Shown: positions 6,585 through 16,007 of the stretch, piece after piece
How positions within the stretch are numbered: the stretch's first letter is position 1
Layout: every line of letters starts with the position of its first letter
Origin: a virus
DNA: 22,716 bases
IMG/VR virus record: IMGVR_UViG_3300042301_002849
Span: 1-22,716 of that record
Strand: one strand, 5' to 3'
Made by a program: the position numbers and the translations under genes
Notes under the pieces: generated by a model
The model's input: only the letters and a program-made list of their open reading frames with translations
The model's database searches: none
What the model was told of the DNA's origin: nothing

Positions 6585-7342
6585 AACCCTCCGAAGTAGC
6601 CCAAGCGGCCTGCGACAAGCTCTCGTTCACGGACTCGGCCACGCTCGCGTTGGCCAAGAAGTTCTGCATCCGCCGCTACTCGATGATCTGGGATTCGTGT
6701 CTCTGGAACGATACCCTCGGAGTCGTCTCAACACCCGTCACAGACGGCCAAGAACTCGTCACCATCTCCGAGTACGTCACCGCCACGTACACTTCCGGGA
6801 CCGGTTACAACATGTTCCTCGACTTCCCGGTCGCATCCCGTTTCACGGTCTCCGGTGATACCGATGGTATCGAAGTACCAGCCGCCGAATGGGTCTCGTT
6901 CTTCCAGCTCGATCCCAACACTTGGAACAACGTCGATAGCCGCAAGTCCACACCCGGCAACTTCGTCAACTGGGCTCGCGTCCTCGGAGTCTCCTACGGT
7001 GAAGCCGGTGTCCCGCGCATCAAGCTCATCCCGACACCCAATACCAACGGCACCCTCTTCATCCTGGGCAAGAAACAGTCCCAGATGCGCCAGTTCGGCG
7101 AAGCCCAGACCATCTCGAACGATACCAACTTCGAGCTGCGCGGCGTCGAGAACGCACTGATGGCCTACACAGAAGGCGATCTCCTCGAATACTCCCGACA
7201 GTACGGGAAGGCGCAGGCCAAGTTCCAAGAGGGCGCTGCCCAGGTCTCCATTATGAAAGACATGGAGCGTGGCCAACAGCAGCAGATCAGCCGCATCATC
7301 CCGGATAGCCTCTACGATTACACGTTCCAGGACATCCTCTAA
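6581..7342 (+). CDS. Tail tubular protein A-like (podovirus head-tail adaptor)
   Basis: The 253-residue protein starts at the ATGA overlap with the fibre gene. An all-helical N-terminus (KPSEVAQAACDKLSF, then LALAKKFCIRRYSMIWDSCLW) precedes a beta region ending in IKLIPTPNTNGTLFILGKK. Helices that include the acidic LRGVENALMAYTEGDLLE and the coil-like QAKFQEGAAQ follow. This helix-strand-helix layout and its size resemble adaptor or nozzle-ring proteins of the T7 gp11 type, which join portal and tail. The downstream gene is the matching tubular B-type protein, overlapping by TAATG, which strengthens the call. The assignment rests on architecture and gene order, not on close sequence identity. 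Confidence 0.65.
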   Translation: MKPSEVAQAACDKLSFTDSATLALAKKFCIRRYSMIWDSCLWNDTLGVVSTPVTDGQELVTISEYVTATYTSGTGYNMFLDFPVASRFTVSGDTDGIEVPAAEWVSFFQLDPNTWNNVDSRKSTPGNFVNWARVLGVSYGEAGVPRIKLIPTPNTNGTLFILGKKQSQMRQFGEAQTISNDTNFELRGVENALMAYTEGDLLEYSRQYGKAQAKFQEGAAQVSIMKDMERGQQQQISRIIPDSLYDYTFQDIL

Positions 7343-9300
7343 TGCCCTTCCAATCCACAGACGCACTCGATGACCAAATGCTTCTGGATGGAAGCAACGG
7401 CTTCTCCACCGGGGTCATCTCCGCCACTCGTCCCGATGCCATTCCTGCCACGAGCATGGAAGAGGCAATCAACATGGACTATGACGACTTCGGAAACCTC
7501 GTCACGCGCCTCGGGACCATATCGCTCTCCGGAAACGCCCTCTCCTCAAACTGGGAGGATGTCATCACCGCTTGGGAATCAACGACATCTTACTTCGGAT
7601 CCAATCTCCCGACCAACGCAGAGGTCATCTCCGGATTCTACTTCGACACGGCCACATCTGAACGTCTGGTCATCGCAGTAAACGACCGGAACACATCCGT
7701 CCAGAGCCTGTACTACGGTTCCCCGGGCATCTCGTACAACCAGATCGCAGGCTCAACGATCAGCTCGCTGGCGACCTACGTCTACTTCGCGCAGCTTAAC
7801 GACAAACTGTTCTACTCGGACGGCATCGGCTCACTGAAGTATATCACCAGCGCCAACGTTAACTCTTCGGTGGTAGCCGGCAAAATCAGCCGCATCGATG
7901 TGATCAATCAGGGATCAAATCTTTCCAATATCCCTACCGTCACCATATCCGCTCCTCCAAGCGGAACAACCGCCACCGCCACCGCCATCGTGGCCAACGA
8001 CGGCAACTTGGTCGCCATCAACATCACCAACCCTGGCAGCGGTTACATCACGGCTCCTACGGTCAACATCAGCGGCGGCGGCGGCGCTCACGCGGTCGCT
8101 TATGTCTCTCTCACGCCTCCAGGCAAACCGCTCTACCTCACCACCCACACCAACCGACTCTGGTGCGCGTCAGCCGATACCTCCAATCCCCCAGACACGC
8201 TCTTCTTCTCGGATATCCTCGACGGTGAAACGTGGGATCCTCTCGGCTCCATCCGCGTTGGCGGCGACGGCGATCCCATCCGTGGCCTCTACTCGTGGTT
8301 CGGATACAAGCTGCTCGTCTTCAAGGAACGCTCCATCTGGAGCGTGGACGCCGATCCAACGCAGGATCCCGCCGACTGGATCATCTCCATCATCAGCGGT
8401 AACATAGGCTGCTCCTCGCACCGTTCCATCGCCGCCGTAGGTGCCGATGTCTTCTTCCTGTCCCGCGACGGCATCCGCTCGATGGCTCAGATCCAAGCGG
8501 GCACCCAGACCAGCGTCGGCCTCGCGCTCTCCAGCCCGATCAACGACCTGATCAGCCGTATCGATAAGACCAAGCTGGAACTGTGCGACGGTGTCTTCTG
8601 GAACAACCGCTATCTGCTCGCGGTCCCGTTCATCACAAGCGGGCCATTCTCCGTGGGTCTTGAGAACGAGTCCGCGCTGCTGCTGGAGTCTGGATCGGAC
8701 CTTGAAATGGAAGGCGCTTTCATCCGCAACAATGCGGTCATCGTCTACCACTCACTAGCCCGCTCGTGGCTCGGATACTGGGACAACTGGCAGGTCAACG
8801 ACTTCATCCCAACCGCATTCTCTGAGTTCGGTCCAGTCCTTATGTTCGCCGGCGAAATTATCTCGCTGAGCGACGGCGCTGGCCAAGTCTGGTCCTTCAA
8901 CGACTACCTCCCAAACACACGCCTCAGCCCCATATCCAGCTCCGCATACCTCGACGGCGGTAGCGCCTACGAATCATCGGTCATCACCAAGGCGTACAAC
9001 CTCGGCGAAGCCATTCCGGACAAGATCGGCTACAGCATCCAGATCGCGCTCGACAATCCATACACTTCGAGCATCGGTGCCGCGCTCTCATTCTCCACCA
9101 ATATGAGCGGATCGTTCACGAGCATCGATCCAGCTATCAGTATTCCTAATACTCAGAAGTACTTGGCTGCATACAACCTCATCAGCCGTGGGCGCTGGAA
9201 CACCATTCAGTTCAAGATCAACACGACCAGTGGAAGCCGGTTGAGTCTCCAGTCCACGATACTTTCTGGCTTTGTTGATTCTGTGCGTCCTCAGCAATGA
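7342..9300 (+). CDS. Tail tubular protein B-like (tail hub/nozzle) with an inserted repeat domain
   Basis: The 652-residue protein begins at the TAATG overlap. Features typical of podovirus tail nozzle proteins are an early segment of SMEEAINMDYDDFGNLVTR (about 38-56), then LYLTTHTNRLWCA and GLYSWFGYKLLVFKERSIWS, and later IGCSSHRSIAAVGADVFFLS and DGIRSM. These read as blades of a beta-propeller-like fold with contact to DNA or host. Residues about 181-257 form an insertion of Gly/Thr/Pro-rich repeats (GSGYITAPTVNISGGGG). The protein probably forms the distal tail tube with the upstream adaptor. Its length is slightly below T7 gp12 (about 790 residues). Confidence 0.72.
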   Translation: MPFQSTDALDDQMLLDGSNGFSTGVISATRPDAIPATSMEEAINMDYDDFGNLVTRLGTISLSGNALSSNWEDVITAWESTTSYFGSNLPTNAEVISGFYFDTATSERLVIAVNDRNTSVQSLYYGSPGISYNQIAGSTISSLATYVYFAQLNDKLFYSDGIGSLKYITSANVNSSVVAGKISRIDVINQGSNLSNIPTVTISAPPSGTTATATAIVANDGNLVAINITNPGSGYITAPTVNISGGGGAHAVAYVSLTPPGKPLYLTTHTNRLWCASADTSNPPDTLFFSDILDGETWDPLGSIRVGGDGDPIRGLYSWFGYKLLVFKERSIWSVDADPTQDPADWIISIISGNIGCSSHRSIAAVGADVFFLSRDGIRSMAQIQAGTQTSVGLALSSPINDLISRIDKTKLELCDGVFWNNRYLLAVPFITSGPFSVGLENESALLLESGSDLEMEGAFIRNNAVIVYHSLARSWLGYWDNWQVNDFIPTAFSEFGPVLMFAGEIISLSDGAGQVWSFNDYLPNTRLSPISSSAYLDGGSAYESSVITKAYNLGEAIPDKIGYSIQIALDNPYTSSIGAALSFSTNMSGSFTSIDPAISIPNTQKYLAAYNLISRGRWNTIQFKINTTSGSRLSLQSTILSGFVDSVRPQQ

Positions 9301-9725
9301 CCGCACATCCCACTATCATCGAAGCGGCACAACTGCTGAGACAGCATTGGCCTACTTGTTCCACGTGGAACGATGATCAGTTGCTCAACTGGATTGGAAT
9401 CTTCAATGCCAAGAAGCTGATCGGAATTGTGAAGAACGAGGATGGTAAGTGCGTTGGCGTAGGGGCTGTTCGATTTCTCAACTCGATAGAGGAGTCTGAG
9501 GATCTGAACAACAACTTCCCAGACGGTCACATCGCGTGGATCGAGATCGCTATTGGTGCTGAGCCATATGCGGTTCAGACACTCTGGTTGGCCATGATGG
9601 GGCTGTGCTCGAAGAACGTCACCAAGCTGGGTGGGTTCCGCAAAGGCATTTCCCGTTTGTACGATTTTGACAGGTACTCCAAACTACTGATGAACCGAAG
9701 GATTTCCTATGGGCGGCACGTATAA
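9297..9725 (+). CDS. Small acetyltransferase-like protein, T7 gp13-like position
   Basis: The 142-residue protein starts at an ATGA overlap. The strand GKCVGVGAVRFLNS, then HIAWIEIAIGAEP, then the helix VQTLWLAMMGLCS and the final GISRLYDFDRYSKLLMNRR look like a small GNAT-type fold. T7 internal virion protein gp13 and relatives have a similar fold and end, and sit immediately after the tail tubular genes, as here. The usual acetyl-CoA loop (Q/R-x-x-G-x-G/A) is not clear, so it may be catalytically inert. It is probably needed for virion assembly rather than acetylation; this is inference. It overlaps the next gene by 17 bases. Confidence 0.55.
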   Translation: MTAHPTIIEAAQLLRQHWPTCSTWNDDQLLNWIGIFNAKKLIGIVKNEDGKCVGVGAVRFLNSIEESEDLNNNFPDGHIAWIEIAIGAEPYAVQTLWLAMMGLCSKNVTKLGGFRKGISRLYDFDRYSKLLMNRRISYGRHV

Positions 9726-10863
9726 AGCACCAGACATTGCGGCGGCGAATCGAGAAGCCGTGATGGCCTCGATCGAAACCTTTCCGCTCCAGCGCGAGAT
9801 TGAGGCAGCATCCCGGATAGGTGCGGCTGTTCGTGTTCCTATCTACAAGGATGGAAAGGAAACCGGTCAGTTCCGAACGGTTGATTTCAAGGATGTTTCC
9901 GACATTGCTCAGACACGGGCAATCGGTCAGGCATTGGCCGATCTGGCTCCAATTCAGGCGCAGCGTCAGTTGGAAGCCGCTCAGCAATACGGCACCCAGT
10001 TCGCTCAACAGCGCCGAGCCGAGCTTCAGGCTCTTGATCCCGAGCGTTATGGCACCGCCACTCAGCCGGGTCTCTACGCCCAGTTCCTGAGCGACATTGG
10101 CAGGGCTCCCATCTCTGAGACTTCTCCCACCGCTCCCACCTACGAGCGCGTGGGCATGCCTACTGGCCCGCAGGATACCGGCTACGCCCAGTCGATCCGC
10201 AGCGATCTCGAACGCCAGATCGGAGCCGGTCTCGCTCAGGCTGGCACTCTCGATCCCGCGATGATCCGCGCTGCCGAGCAAGCGGCTCGCGCCCGCGGAA
10301 CCGCTACCGGCAACATCCTCGGCAACCTGTCCGCTTTCCGTGAGGCTCGCGCCGTCAACGAGGCGATCTCCAACGCGGATGTGCAGCGCCGTCAGCAAGC
10401 TATCGGCCTTCTCCAAAGCGGCCAGACCACGAGCGATGTCGCCAATCGTCAGGCTCAGGAGGCGTTCAACAACATCCTTGCGGCCACCGGTCAGAGGAAT
10501 ACTGCAATGCAGCAGAGCTTTGCCGGCCAGATGGCCGCGCAGCAGCAGCAGCAGGCCGGTCGTCAGCAGAACATCGCCAACATCCAGTCCGCCCTGGGAC
10601 TTCAGCCGATCGTCTCGCAAGCCGCTCAGCTCGGAGGTCTCCAGCAGGGCGCTTCGCCGTTTGCTGCTCCCCAGCTCATGCAGGGACTTCAGCAGGCGGG
10701 TCCGGGGCAGTTGATGCAGATGGGTTCGAGCTTCGCGCTACAGAACGCTCAGAATCAGTTCCAAGCCTCGCAAGCTGGTTCTCCGTTGGCCATGATCAGC
10801 GGCATCACAGGTGGTATCGCAAATCTTGGAAGGTCATACTCTGGATTCGGACTTGGGGGTTGA
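9709..10863 (+). CDS. Gln/Ala-rich internal virion protein candidate
   Basis: The 384-residue protein starts at ATG 9709 with AAGGA upstream. It is helical and rich in Gln and Ala: AQTRAIGQALADLAPIQAQ, then QQYGTQFAQQRRAELQ, a middle segment RAAEQAARARGTATGNILG and a Gln run near residue 280. The C-terminus is Gly/Ser-rich (SGITGGIANLGRSY). Such composition is usual for internal or ejection proteins placed between the tail tubular genes and the large internal protein, the T7 gp14 position. No enzymatic motif is seen. Assignment is by composition and order. Confidence 0.6.
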   Translation: MGGTYKAPDIAAANREAVMASIETFPLQREIEAASRIGAAVRVPIYKDGKETGQFRTVDFKDVSDIAQTRAIGQALADLAPIQAQRQLEAAQQYGTQFAQQRRAELQALDPERYGTATQPGLYAQFLSDIGRAPISETSPTAPTYERVGMPTGPQDTGYAQSIRSDLERQIGAGLAQAGTLDPAMIRAAEQAARARGTATGNILGNLSAFREARAVNEAISNADVQRRQQAIGLLQSGQTTSDVANRQAQEAFNNILAATGQRNTAMQQSFAGQMAAQQQQQAGRQQNIANIQSALGLQPIVSQAAQLGGLQQGASPFAAPQLMQGLQQAGPGQLMQMGSSFALQNAQNQFQASQAGSPLAMISGITGGIANLGRSYSGFGLGG

Positions 10864-10866
10864 TCT

Positions 10867-11913
10867 ATGGCTGAAACCGCTGAAGCAAACTTTGGACCTG
10901 ATAATTACCCTGACCTCGCGGAAGGTGGTTATTATTACGGCGCTCAAATCGGACAGGATTTGGCTCCATGGGGGCTTCCCGGAACTGTTGTTGGCGAGCC
11001 TTTTGTGGACAACAGAGGTTTCTCTTACGACTGGAAGACTGGCCAGTTCTTTGAGCCTGCTCCCGTAGATGCCGGAAATAAATCAGACCTCTCGCTGCCC
11101 ATTACGATTCCCGAGACGGTGTTCGGCCCTGTCACCGCTTCCGGGTACGCACAGCCTCCGGTCGATCCGTTGAGCTACTACTCGACTCCTGAACCGACTC
11201 CTGAACCGACTCCGTACACTGGTGGGCCAACAAGGTGGTGGGAAATCAATCGTCCCGCTTTGGATCTGAGCAATATCCAGACGTTTACTCCGGTTTCATC
11301 GCCTGCTCCTGAGCCAACCTCGCCTCCTGTATCTCAGCAACCAACCTACAGCAGCGAGGGAGAAGACTCTGGAACCAGCCTGATAACCGATGAAAACAGG
11401 GAAAGGTACATCAGGGAAGGCGGGATGAATCTTCAGGGACCATCGGAACCCACTCCGGTGAATCCTCTTCCTGAGACATCTCTCCCAAAGGTGGAAGATG
11501 TTAATACCAACATTTTTTCAGGCGTTGTTACAAACCCCGTCCAAGGAGGCGAGAAGCCTTACTACATAGAGGACACTGGTGTTGCCGGCCCCGCTATAGA
11601 GAGCAAGCCTATCACTCCAGGGTTGATCCCGTTGGATAAGCCTCAATTCACCTTACAGCCCACAACCAGTTTTCCGTCAACGACCACTCGCAACCCCATC
11701 GTACTCCCCGGTGCCTCGGTGCTGAGCAGGCCAGTCATCACGACCCCGTTGCCCGAGCTTCCGGTAAACCCCGTGCTGACTCGCAATCGGGACATGGCTC
11801 CGAGCAGGTATTTCCGCGACATCAACTACGATCCCGAGGAGATCCTCGCCGCGGCGATGCGAAGCATGGGCGGTCGCATGGCCCGTCGGTCAATTCTCAA
11901 CGAACAGAGCTAA
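10867..11913 (+). CDS. Pro/Thr-rich, probably disordered virion protein
   Basis: The 348-residue frame starts at ATG 10867, four bases after the preceding stop. The N-terminus is aromatic and Gly-rich (EGGYYYGAQIGQ). Most of the rest is Pro/Thr/Ser-rich and probably disordered, with a TPEPTPEPTP run encoded by a 12-bp direct repeat near 11185-11213. The last 45 residues (APSRYFRDINYDPEEILA, then SMGGRMARR) are charged and helical, likely a binding or packaging segment. No homologue is recognised. The setting between internal virion candidates suggests a co-packaged or ejected protein or a spacer. Amino-acid composition departs from its neighbours, though codon use looks similar. Confidence 0.6.
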   Translation: MAETAEANFGPDNYPDLAEGGYYYGAQIGQDLAPWGLPGTVVGEPFVDNRGFSYDWKTGQFFEPAPVDAGNKSDLSLPITIPETVFGPVTASGYAQPPVDPLSYYSTPEPTPEPTPYTGGPTRWWEINRPALDLSNIQTFTPVSSPAPEPTSPPVSQQPTYSSEGEDSGTSLITDENRERYIREGGMNLQGPSEPTPVNPLPETSLPKVEDVNTNIFSGVVTNPVQGGEKPYYIEDTGVAGPAIESKPITPGLIPLDKPQFTLQPTTSFPSTTTRNPIVLPGASVLSRPVITTPLPELPVNPVLTRNRDMAPSRYFRDINYDPEEILAAAMRSMGGRMARRSILNEQS

Positions 11914-11919
11914 CGATCT

Positions 11920-13383
11920 ATGGCTACACCCATCAATCTCGAAGCCGCTGCTTCCCAGCGCATCAATCCGTTCCTCAAGGGCCTTACCATGCTGACCGGC
12001 GGTCTGGCCGGCGAGTTCACTGGCACCAATGAGCAGATCCGTGAGCGTAACAAGGCCCGTCAGGCGCTGCTTCAAGAGGAGCTGAACAAGCGGGATGAGC
12101 AGCGGGCGATGGAGCGTCAGTTGATGATCAACGCGCTCCAATCAGGAGTGGGCCAACTGCAAGGTGCCACCCTTGAGGAAAAGATGGCCGACTTCAGAAA
12201 CAAGCAACTTCAACAGAGTATCATCGCATCTGAGGCCACAAGATTTGGGCTTGGTCAGACTACTGGTCCTTCACAGTTTGAAGCGGATCCATTGTATCGA
12301 GCCACTGCTGCAAAAGCTCAAGCCGAGATGGCTAAACGTGGCGCTGAACTCACTCAGACCCGTGATATCAATGCCGAGGAAAACCGTCAGTTCCTCGAGG
12401 GCCGAGGCGTGACAATCCCCGCTGGTGCCACGGCTGGCCAACTTGAAGCTCTTCGCCGCACTGAAGACATCAAGATGCAGTCGGCTATTCCGTTTGAGCA
12501 ACGTGGAGAAGTCGCCAAGGCCGGTTTGAGAAGGCTGCAAGCCGCAGGTGCTTACCCGTCACCGATGGATGTTTCCAAGATGACGGCTGCTCAGGCTATT
12601 GCCGAGGAAGAGCCTGCTTCCAAGCAGTACGCTGAAAGCCAGCGCGTGTCTGCGTTTCAGAAGCGTGAGCAGGCTGAACAAAACGCTGTTCGTGGATTCA
12701 TGCAGGAAGCTGCCAAAGAGGCTCCTGATCAGACCAAGTTGCAGGAGATGTTCTACGCTCTTCCGGTCGATGCCCAGAAGGATGCTCGCAATCGCCAGAT
12801 TGCCGGTGTCACGAGTGTCGCCACTCCCAAGGAGCGTGAACAGCTCACCAAGTATTCCGGGCTGCTTTCCAAGGCTCAGACACTTGCTGGAAATATCTCT
12901 GAGTTGGCCAAGAGCGAGGATCTTTCAAAGGTCTCTCAGCAGAATTTCAATGGATTTGCCAGCTGGTTCCGTGGTGTTCGCAATAAGTACGGATCTGAAG
13001 ATCCAAAGGTCGCTCTGCTGAATGACGTTGTTCAGCAGTTTGAGCAGGTTGTTAGCGGCACTCGTAAAGACCTGTTTGGCGTTTCGCTCACTAGAAGCGA
13101 ATTGGATTCAGCACGTTCTCAGTTCGGTGATCCTAACACTGCGAATTTCCTGCCTCGAATGATCACATTCTTGGACGGTGTGTTCAGCCGAGACGTTGTT
13201 CAGGAAGATTTTAAGGACTTTGGAATCCAAGTTCCTGAAGCTCTTGAGAAGCGCACTCAAGAAGCTCGTAACAACTGGTTGAAGACTCGTGAGAGCTTCA
13301 ACTTTGGCGGAAAGAAACAGGGGCTCAGTGCTGACAAGGAAGCTCGTCTTCGAGAACTCCGCGCTAAGAAGAACGCTCAATAA
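11920..13383 (+). CDS. Internal virion/ejection protein candidate, coiled-coil rich
   Basis: The 487-residue protein starts at ATG 11920, six bases after the previous stop, with no ribosome-binding site. A hydrophobic Gly-rich segment (FLKGLTMLTGGLAGEF, about 18-33) precedes a long charged helix (about 38-70: REERN-type pattern with many Arg, Glu and Gln). Helical segments rich in Ala, Gln, Glu and Lys run through to about residue 350. A folded part near SWFRGVRNKYGSEDPKVALL and a Lys-rich end (LRELRAKKNAQ) follow. Order and composition match T7 gp15-type internal proteins, which pass from the particle into the cell. This is inference; no close family is recognised. Confidence 0.6.
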   Translation: MATPINLEAAASQRINPFLKGLTMLTGGLAGEFTGTNEQIRERNKARQALLQEELNKRDEQRAMERQLMINALQSGVGQLQGATLEEKMADFRNKQLQQSIIASEATRFGLGQTTGPSQFEADPLYRATAAKAQAEMAKRGAELTQTRDINAEENRQFLEGRGVTIPAGATAGQLEALRRTEDIKMQSAIPFEQRGEVAKAGLRRLQAAGAYPSPMDVSKMTAAQAIAEEEPASKQYAESQRVSAFQKREQAEQNAVRGFMQEAAKEAPDQTKLQEMFYALPVDAQKDARNRQIAGVTSVATPKEREQLTKYSGLLSKAQTLAGNISELAKSEDLSKVSQQNFNGFASWFRGVRNKYGSEDPKVALLNDVVQQFEQVVSGTRKDLFGVSLTRSELDSARSQFGDPNTANFLPRMITFLDGVFSRDVVQEDFKDFGIQVPEALEKRTQEARNNWLKTRESFNFGGKKQGLSADKEARLRELRAKKNAQ

Positions 13384-13392
13384 AATCATCCT

Positions 13393-15990
13393 ATGGCTCA
13401 ACTTACCGCAGCAGAAGAGGCTGAACTCGCAGCACTTGAGGCAGAACTTGTCAAAAGGGATGTCTCGGAAGAGTCGCAGTCTAGACAAGAGCGTCTTCGG
13501 ATGATGGCGGAATCCCGCGGTGGCGGAGCGTCCGCTGGCCCTATCAGCCCTCAGGCAACGGCGACTGGACTTCGCTACGGAATTCCTTTGGCTGCTGGAC
13601 TTGCGACTGGTCCTGCTTCTGGACTTGCTGCACTTGCTCGGTCCGCACTGATCGGTGGGGGTTCTGCTGGTGCCGGCGAAGCTGGTGCTCAGACGGTTGA
13701 AAAACTTGCAGAAGGACGGGAATATCGTCCCGGTCAAATTGTCGGAGCTACGATTCGAGGAGCTGCTCCGATCATAAAAGATGCTCCACTCAAAACCATC
13801 GGTGCTGCGGGTCTTTCTGGCCTACTAGGTGGCGCAGCAGAAGGTAAGGTTCAAGGTGTCGGATCTGCGCTTTGGGAAACTGGAATTGGTGCAGCTCCTG
13901 TTGGCGTTGTCCAATCCATTGGTGGTGCTGGAAAATACCTTGGAAACCTTCTTTCCAAGGGGATTCAGAAAGCTGAAGACATTGAGCGCATCGGTCCTGG
14001 CGTTGAGGCGACGATCGGTCAGGCGTTCCCAGAGTTCGCTGGTCTCGAATCCCGTGTTTCTGCTCAGACTGGAAGCCAAGCACTCAAGGAGCGACTCAAT
14101 CAGCAGGCCGATGCGATCACCCGAGCTGTTGTTGGCGTGTCCGGAATGGCCGCTGAGACCTATCCGGACATCGTGAGGCGCGTAGCCTCTTCGCTCAGCA
14201 ACATGGACCCGGCCTCGATTGAGAGGTTGGCCAATGAGGCTGATGCGGTGAACACTGCTCGTAACGCTGTCGAGAAGGCTCGCACTGGGGCGCAACAGAG
14301 CTTGCTTCAAGAGTCGCTCTCTGAGGCCGAGAACGAGTTCCGAAAGCGCATCGATCTGGAGACGATGGCCGGTGGATTGAAAGCTGGAGGGGTGAAGCCG
14401 TTCCAGTCGGCTGCGATGGGTCGAGAAGTCGAGACTGTGTTCGATGATGCTCGCAAGGCTTTCAGGCAGAAATCCGAAGATCTTTACGCGCCAACAAGGC
14501 CATTTGAGGACGCAGCGGCTTTCGACATCACCGCACCTCCTTCAAAAGGACAAAGTTCGTTGCGCCAAGACGCATTGGATCTGATAAGCAGGATTCCCGA
14601 TATCCCTGCTGGTGGATTGACTGAACTCAAAAAGCTCTTGGCTCGAAAGAATGTTGTAGCTGCACCGTATTCTCCGGATCCAACGGCTCCTATTACAATT
14701 TCTATTCCTGAAAAAGCATCGCTCGCTGAGTTGCGTCAAATTCGAGATGAACTCTATCAGTTTGCAGACTATTCTGGTGAAGCGATGAGCAAAAACGCTC
14801 AACGCGAAATCCGGAATCTCGGCCAACGGATAACCGACACGATTGATGCTCAAGCTGACTCAGCGTTTGGAGCAGCAAACAGCCAAGCATTGAGAGAGGC
14901 CAATGACTTTTACTCGAAGTTCCGTCCTCGTTTCGATGAGTTTGGTGTGATTCAGGCATTCAAGCCTGAGCGTATGGAGACCGCTCAGATGGCTGAATCA
15001 GTTCGTGGCCGTGTCGCCAAGCAGGGCGTCGAGACTCCCGCGTTCCAGAACGCGATCACGCTTCTTGATGATCTCAAAGCGGCTGGTGCTCAGGGCGTTC
15101 CTGATTCCAAGAAGCTGGCCGACATCACGCGCTCCGGAATTGTTGATCGTTCACTCAATGCTGAGACCGGAGAACTGAATCTCCGCCAGCTTGCCAACGA
15201 CCTGAACAACATCGAGCAGCAGAGCCCTGGTGGGTTGGCCAAGCTCGGGTTCGGAACCACCCAAGAACTCAAGCGGTTCGTGCGATTCGTGACCGGACTT
15301 CCGGAAGCCGAGAAGGTTGGACCTGAGAAGATCGTTCAGCTTCTCAATACTGAGACTCCTGCGGGCTTTGCGATCGCTTCCAGAGCCGTTCAGACGCTTC
15401 CTGATGTTGCAACCGTCGATACGGTCATCTCGGCCCTGCAAAGACGCGCTCCCGGTTCCAAGGCGGCAAAAGAGGCTCTGGACTCCATTCGTGCGCGTGA
15501 GATCGAAGACTTGCTGCTTGAAGTGCGTGGTGGTCGCCGCGGCGCAGCGACTGGAGCTGTTGGAATTCTCGCGGATCCGGACAATCGGTCGCGTGTTGAG
15601 CGTATTCTTGGCCCGCAACTCCTATCCAGCATTGAAAACACGTTCATTCCAGGTTTTCGGGTGATGGAAGAGGCTAGGCAAGCCGCTGGACAGGCTGGAT
15701 CCACGGTGCGAGGCGCTGCGTTTGAAAAGGTTGGCCGAAAAGCATCTGAATTGCCGATTCAAGCTGCTGCCGGCAAGGGAGCAGCAGGAGCCCTGTCGTT
15801 TCTCGGATCGATGGTCGATGCTGGAGGGTACGCACTGGTTTCAAAGGTGATAGCCAAGGGTGCAGGTGTCAGCGGAATGCGTTCTCGACGCGATTTCCTG
15901 AACGATATCGTCAGAATTTCACAGCTTCCAAGCGCTGCACAGCTCGACGCTTTGAGACGGTACGCGGGTGAAAAACTTGAGTCGGAATAA
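13393..15990 (+). CDS. Large internal virion/ejection protein candidate
   Basis: At 865 residues this is the largest product. A short acidic helix (TAAEEAELAALEAELVKRD) starts it. A Gly/Ala-rich, hydrophobic zone follows, about 55-190 (for example IPLAAGLATGPASGLAALA and GAAGLSGLLGGAAEG), that could insert in membranes. From about residue 200 to the end it is mostly helical and charged, with another hydrophobic stretch near the C-terminus (AAGALSFLGSMVDAGGYALV). Position as last gene of the tail/internal block matches T7 gp16, but the protein is shorter and no transglycosylase motif is visible at its N-terminus. It probably helps form the ejection channel. Confidence 0.6.
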   Translation: MAQLTAAEEAELAALEAELVKRDVSEESQSRQERLRMMAESRGGGASAGPISPQATATGLRYGIPLAAGLATGPASGLAALARSALIGGGSAGAGEAGAQTVEKLAEGREYRPGQIVGATIRGAAPIIKDAPLKTIGAAGLSGLLGGAAEGKVQGVGSALWETGIGAAPVGVVQSIGGAGKYLGNLLSKGIQKAEDIERIGPGVEATIGQAFPEFAGLESRVSAQTGSQALKERLNQQADAITRAVVGVSGMAAETYPDIVRRVASSLSNMDPASIERLANEADAVNTARNAVEKARTGAQQSLLQESLSEAENEFRKRIDLETMAGGLKAGGVKPFQSAAMGREVETVFDDARKAFRQKSEDLYAPTRPFEDAAAFDITAPPSKGQSSLRQDALDLISRIPDIPAGGLTELKKLLARKNVVAAPYSPDPTAPITISIPEKASLAELRQIRDELYQFADYSGEAMSKNAQREIRNLGQRITDTIDAQADSAFGAANSQALREANDFYSKFRPRFDEFGVIQAFKPERMETAQMAESVRGRVAKQGVETPAFQNAITLLDDLKAAGAQGVPDSKKLADITRSGIVDRSLNAETGELNLRQLANDLNNIEQQSPGGLAKLGFGTTQELKRFVRFVTGLPEAEKVGPEKIVQLLNTETPAGFAIASRAVQTLPDVATVDTVISALQRRAPGSKAAKEALDSIRAREIEDLLLEVRGGRRGAATGAVGILADPDNRSRVERILGPQLLSSIENTFIPGFRVMEEARQAAGQAGSTVRGAAFEKVGRKASELPIQAAAGKGAAGALSFLGSMVDAGGYALVSKVIAKGAGVSGMRSRRDFLNDIVRISQLPSAAQLDALRRYAGEKLESE

Positions 15991-16007
15991 TTTCCGCAAG
16001 AAATAGT

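Noticed and set aside
10540-10560. CAG repeat encoding a Gln run as a mobile or unstable element
   Set aside because: It is very short and lies within a protein that is Gln-rich throughout.
9619-10620. A 333-codon open frame on the minus strand
   Set aside because: It lies entirely opposite the well-supported Gln/Ala-rich virion gene and the end of the GNAT-like gene. Long antisense frames are expected in GC-rich coding DNA; the product is Leu/Ser/Gly-rich without motifs.
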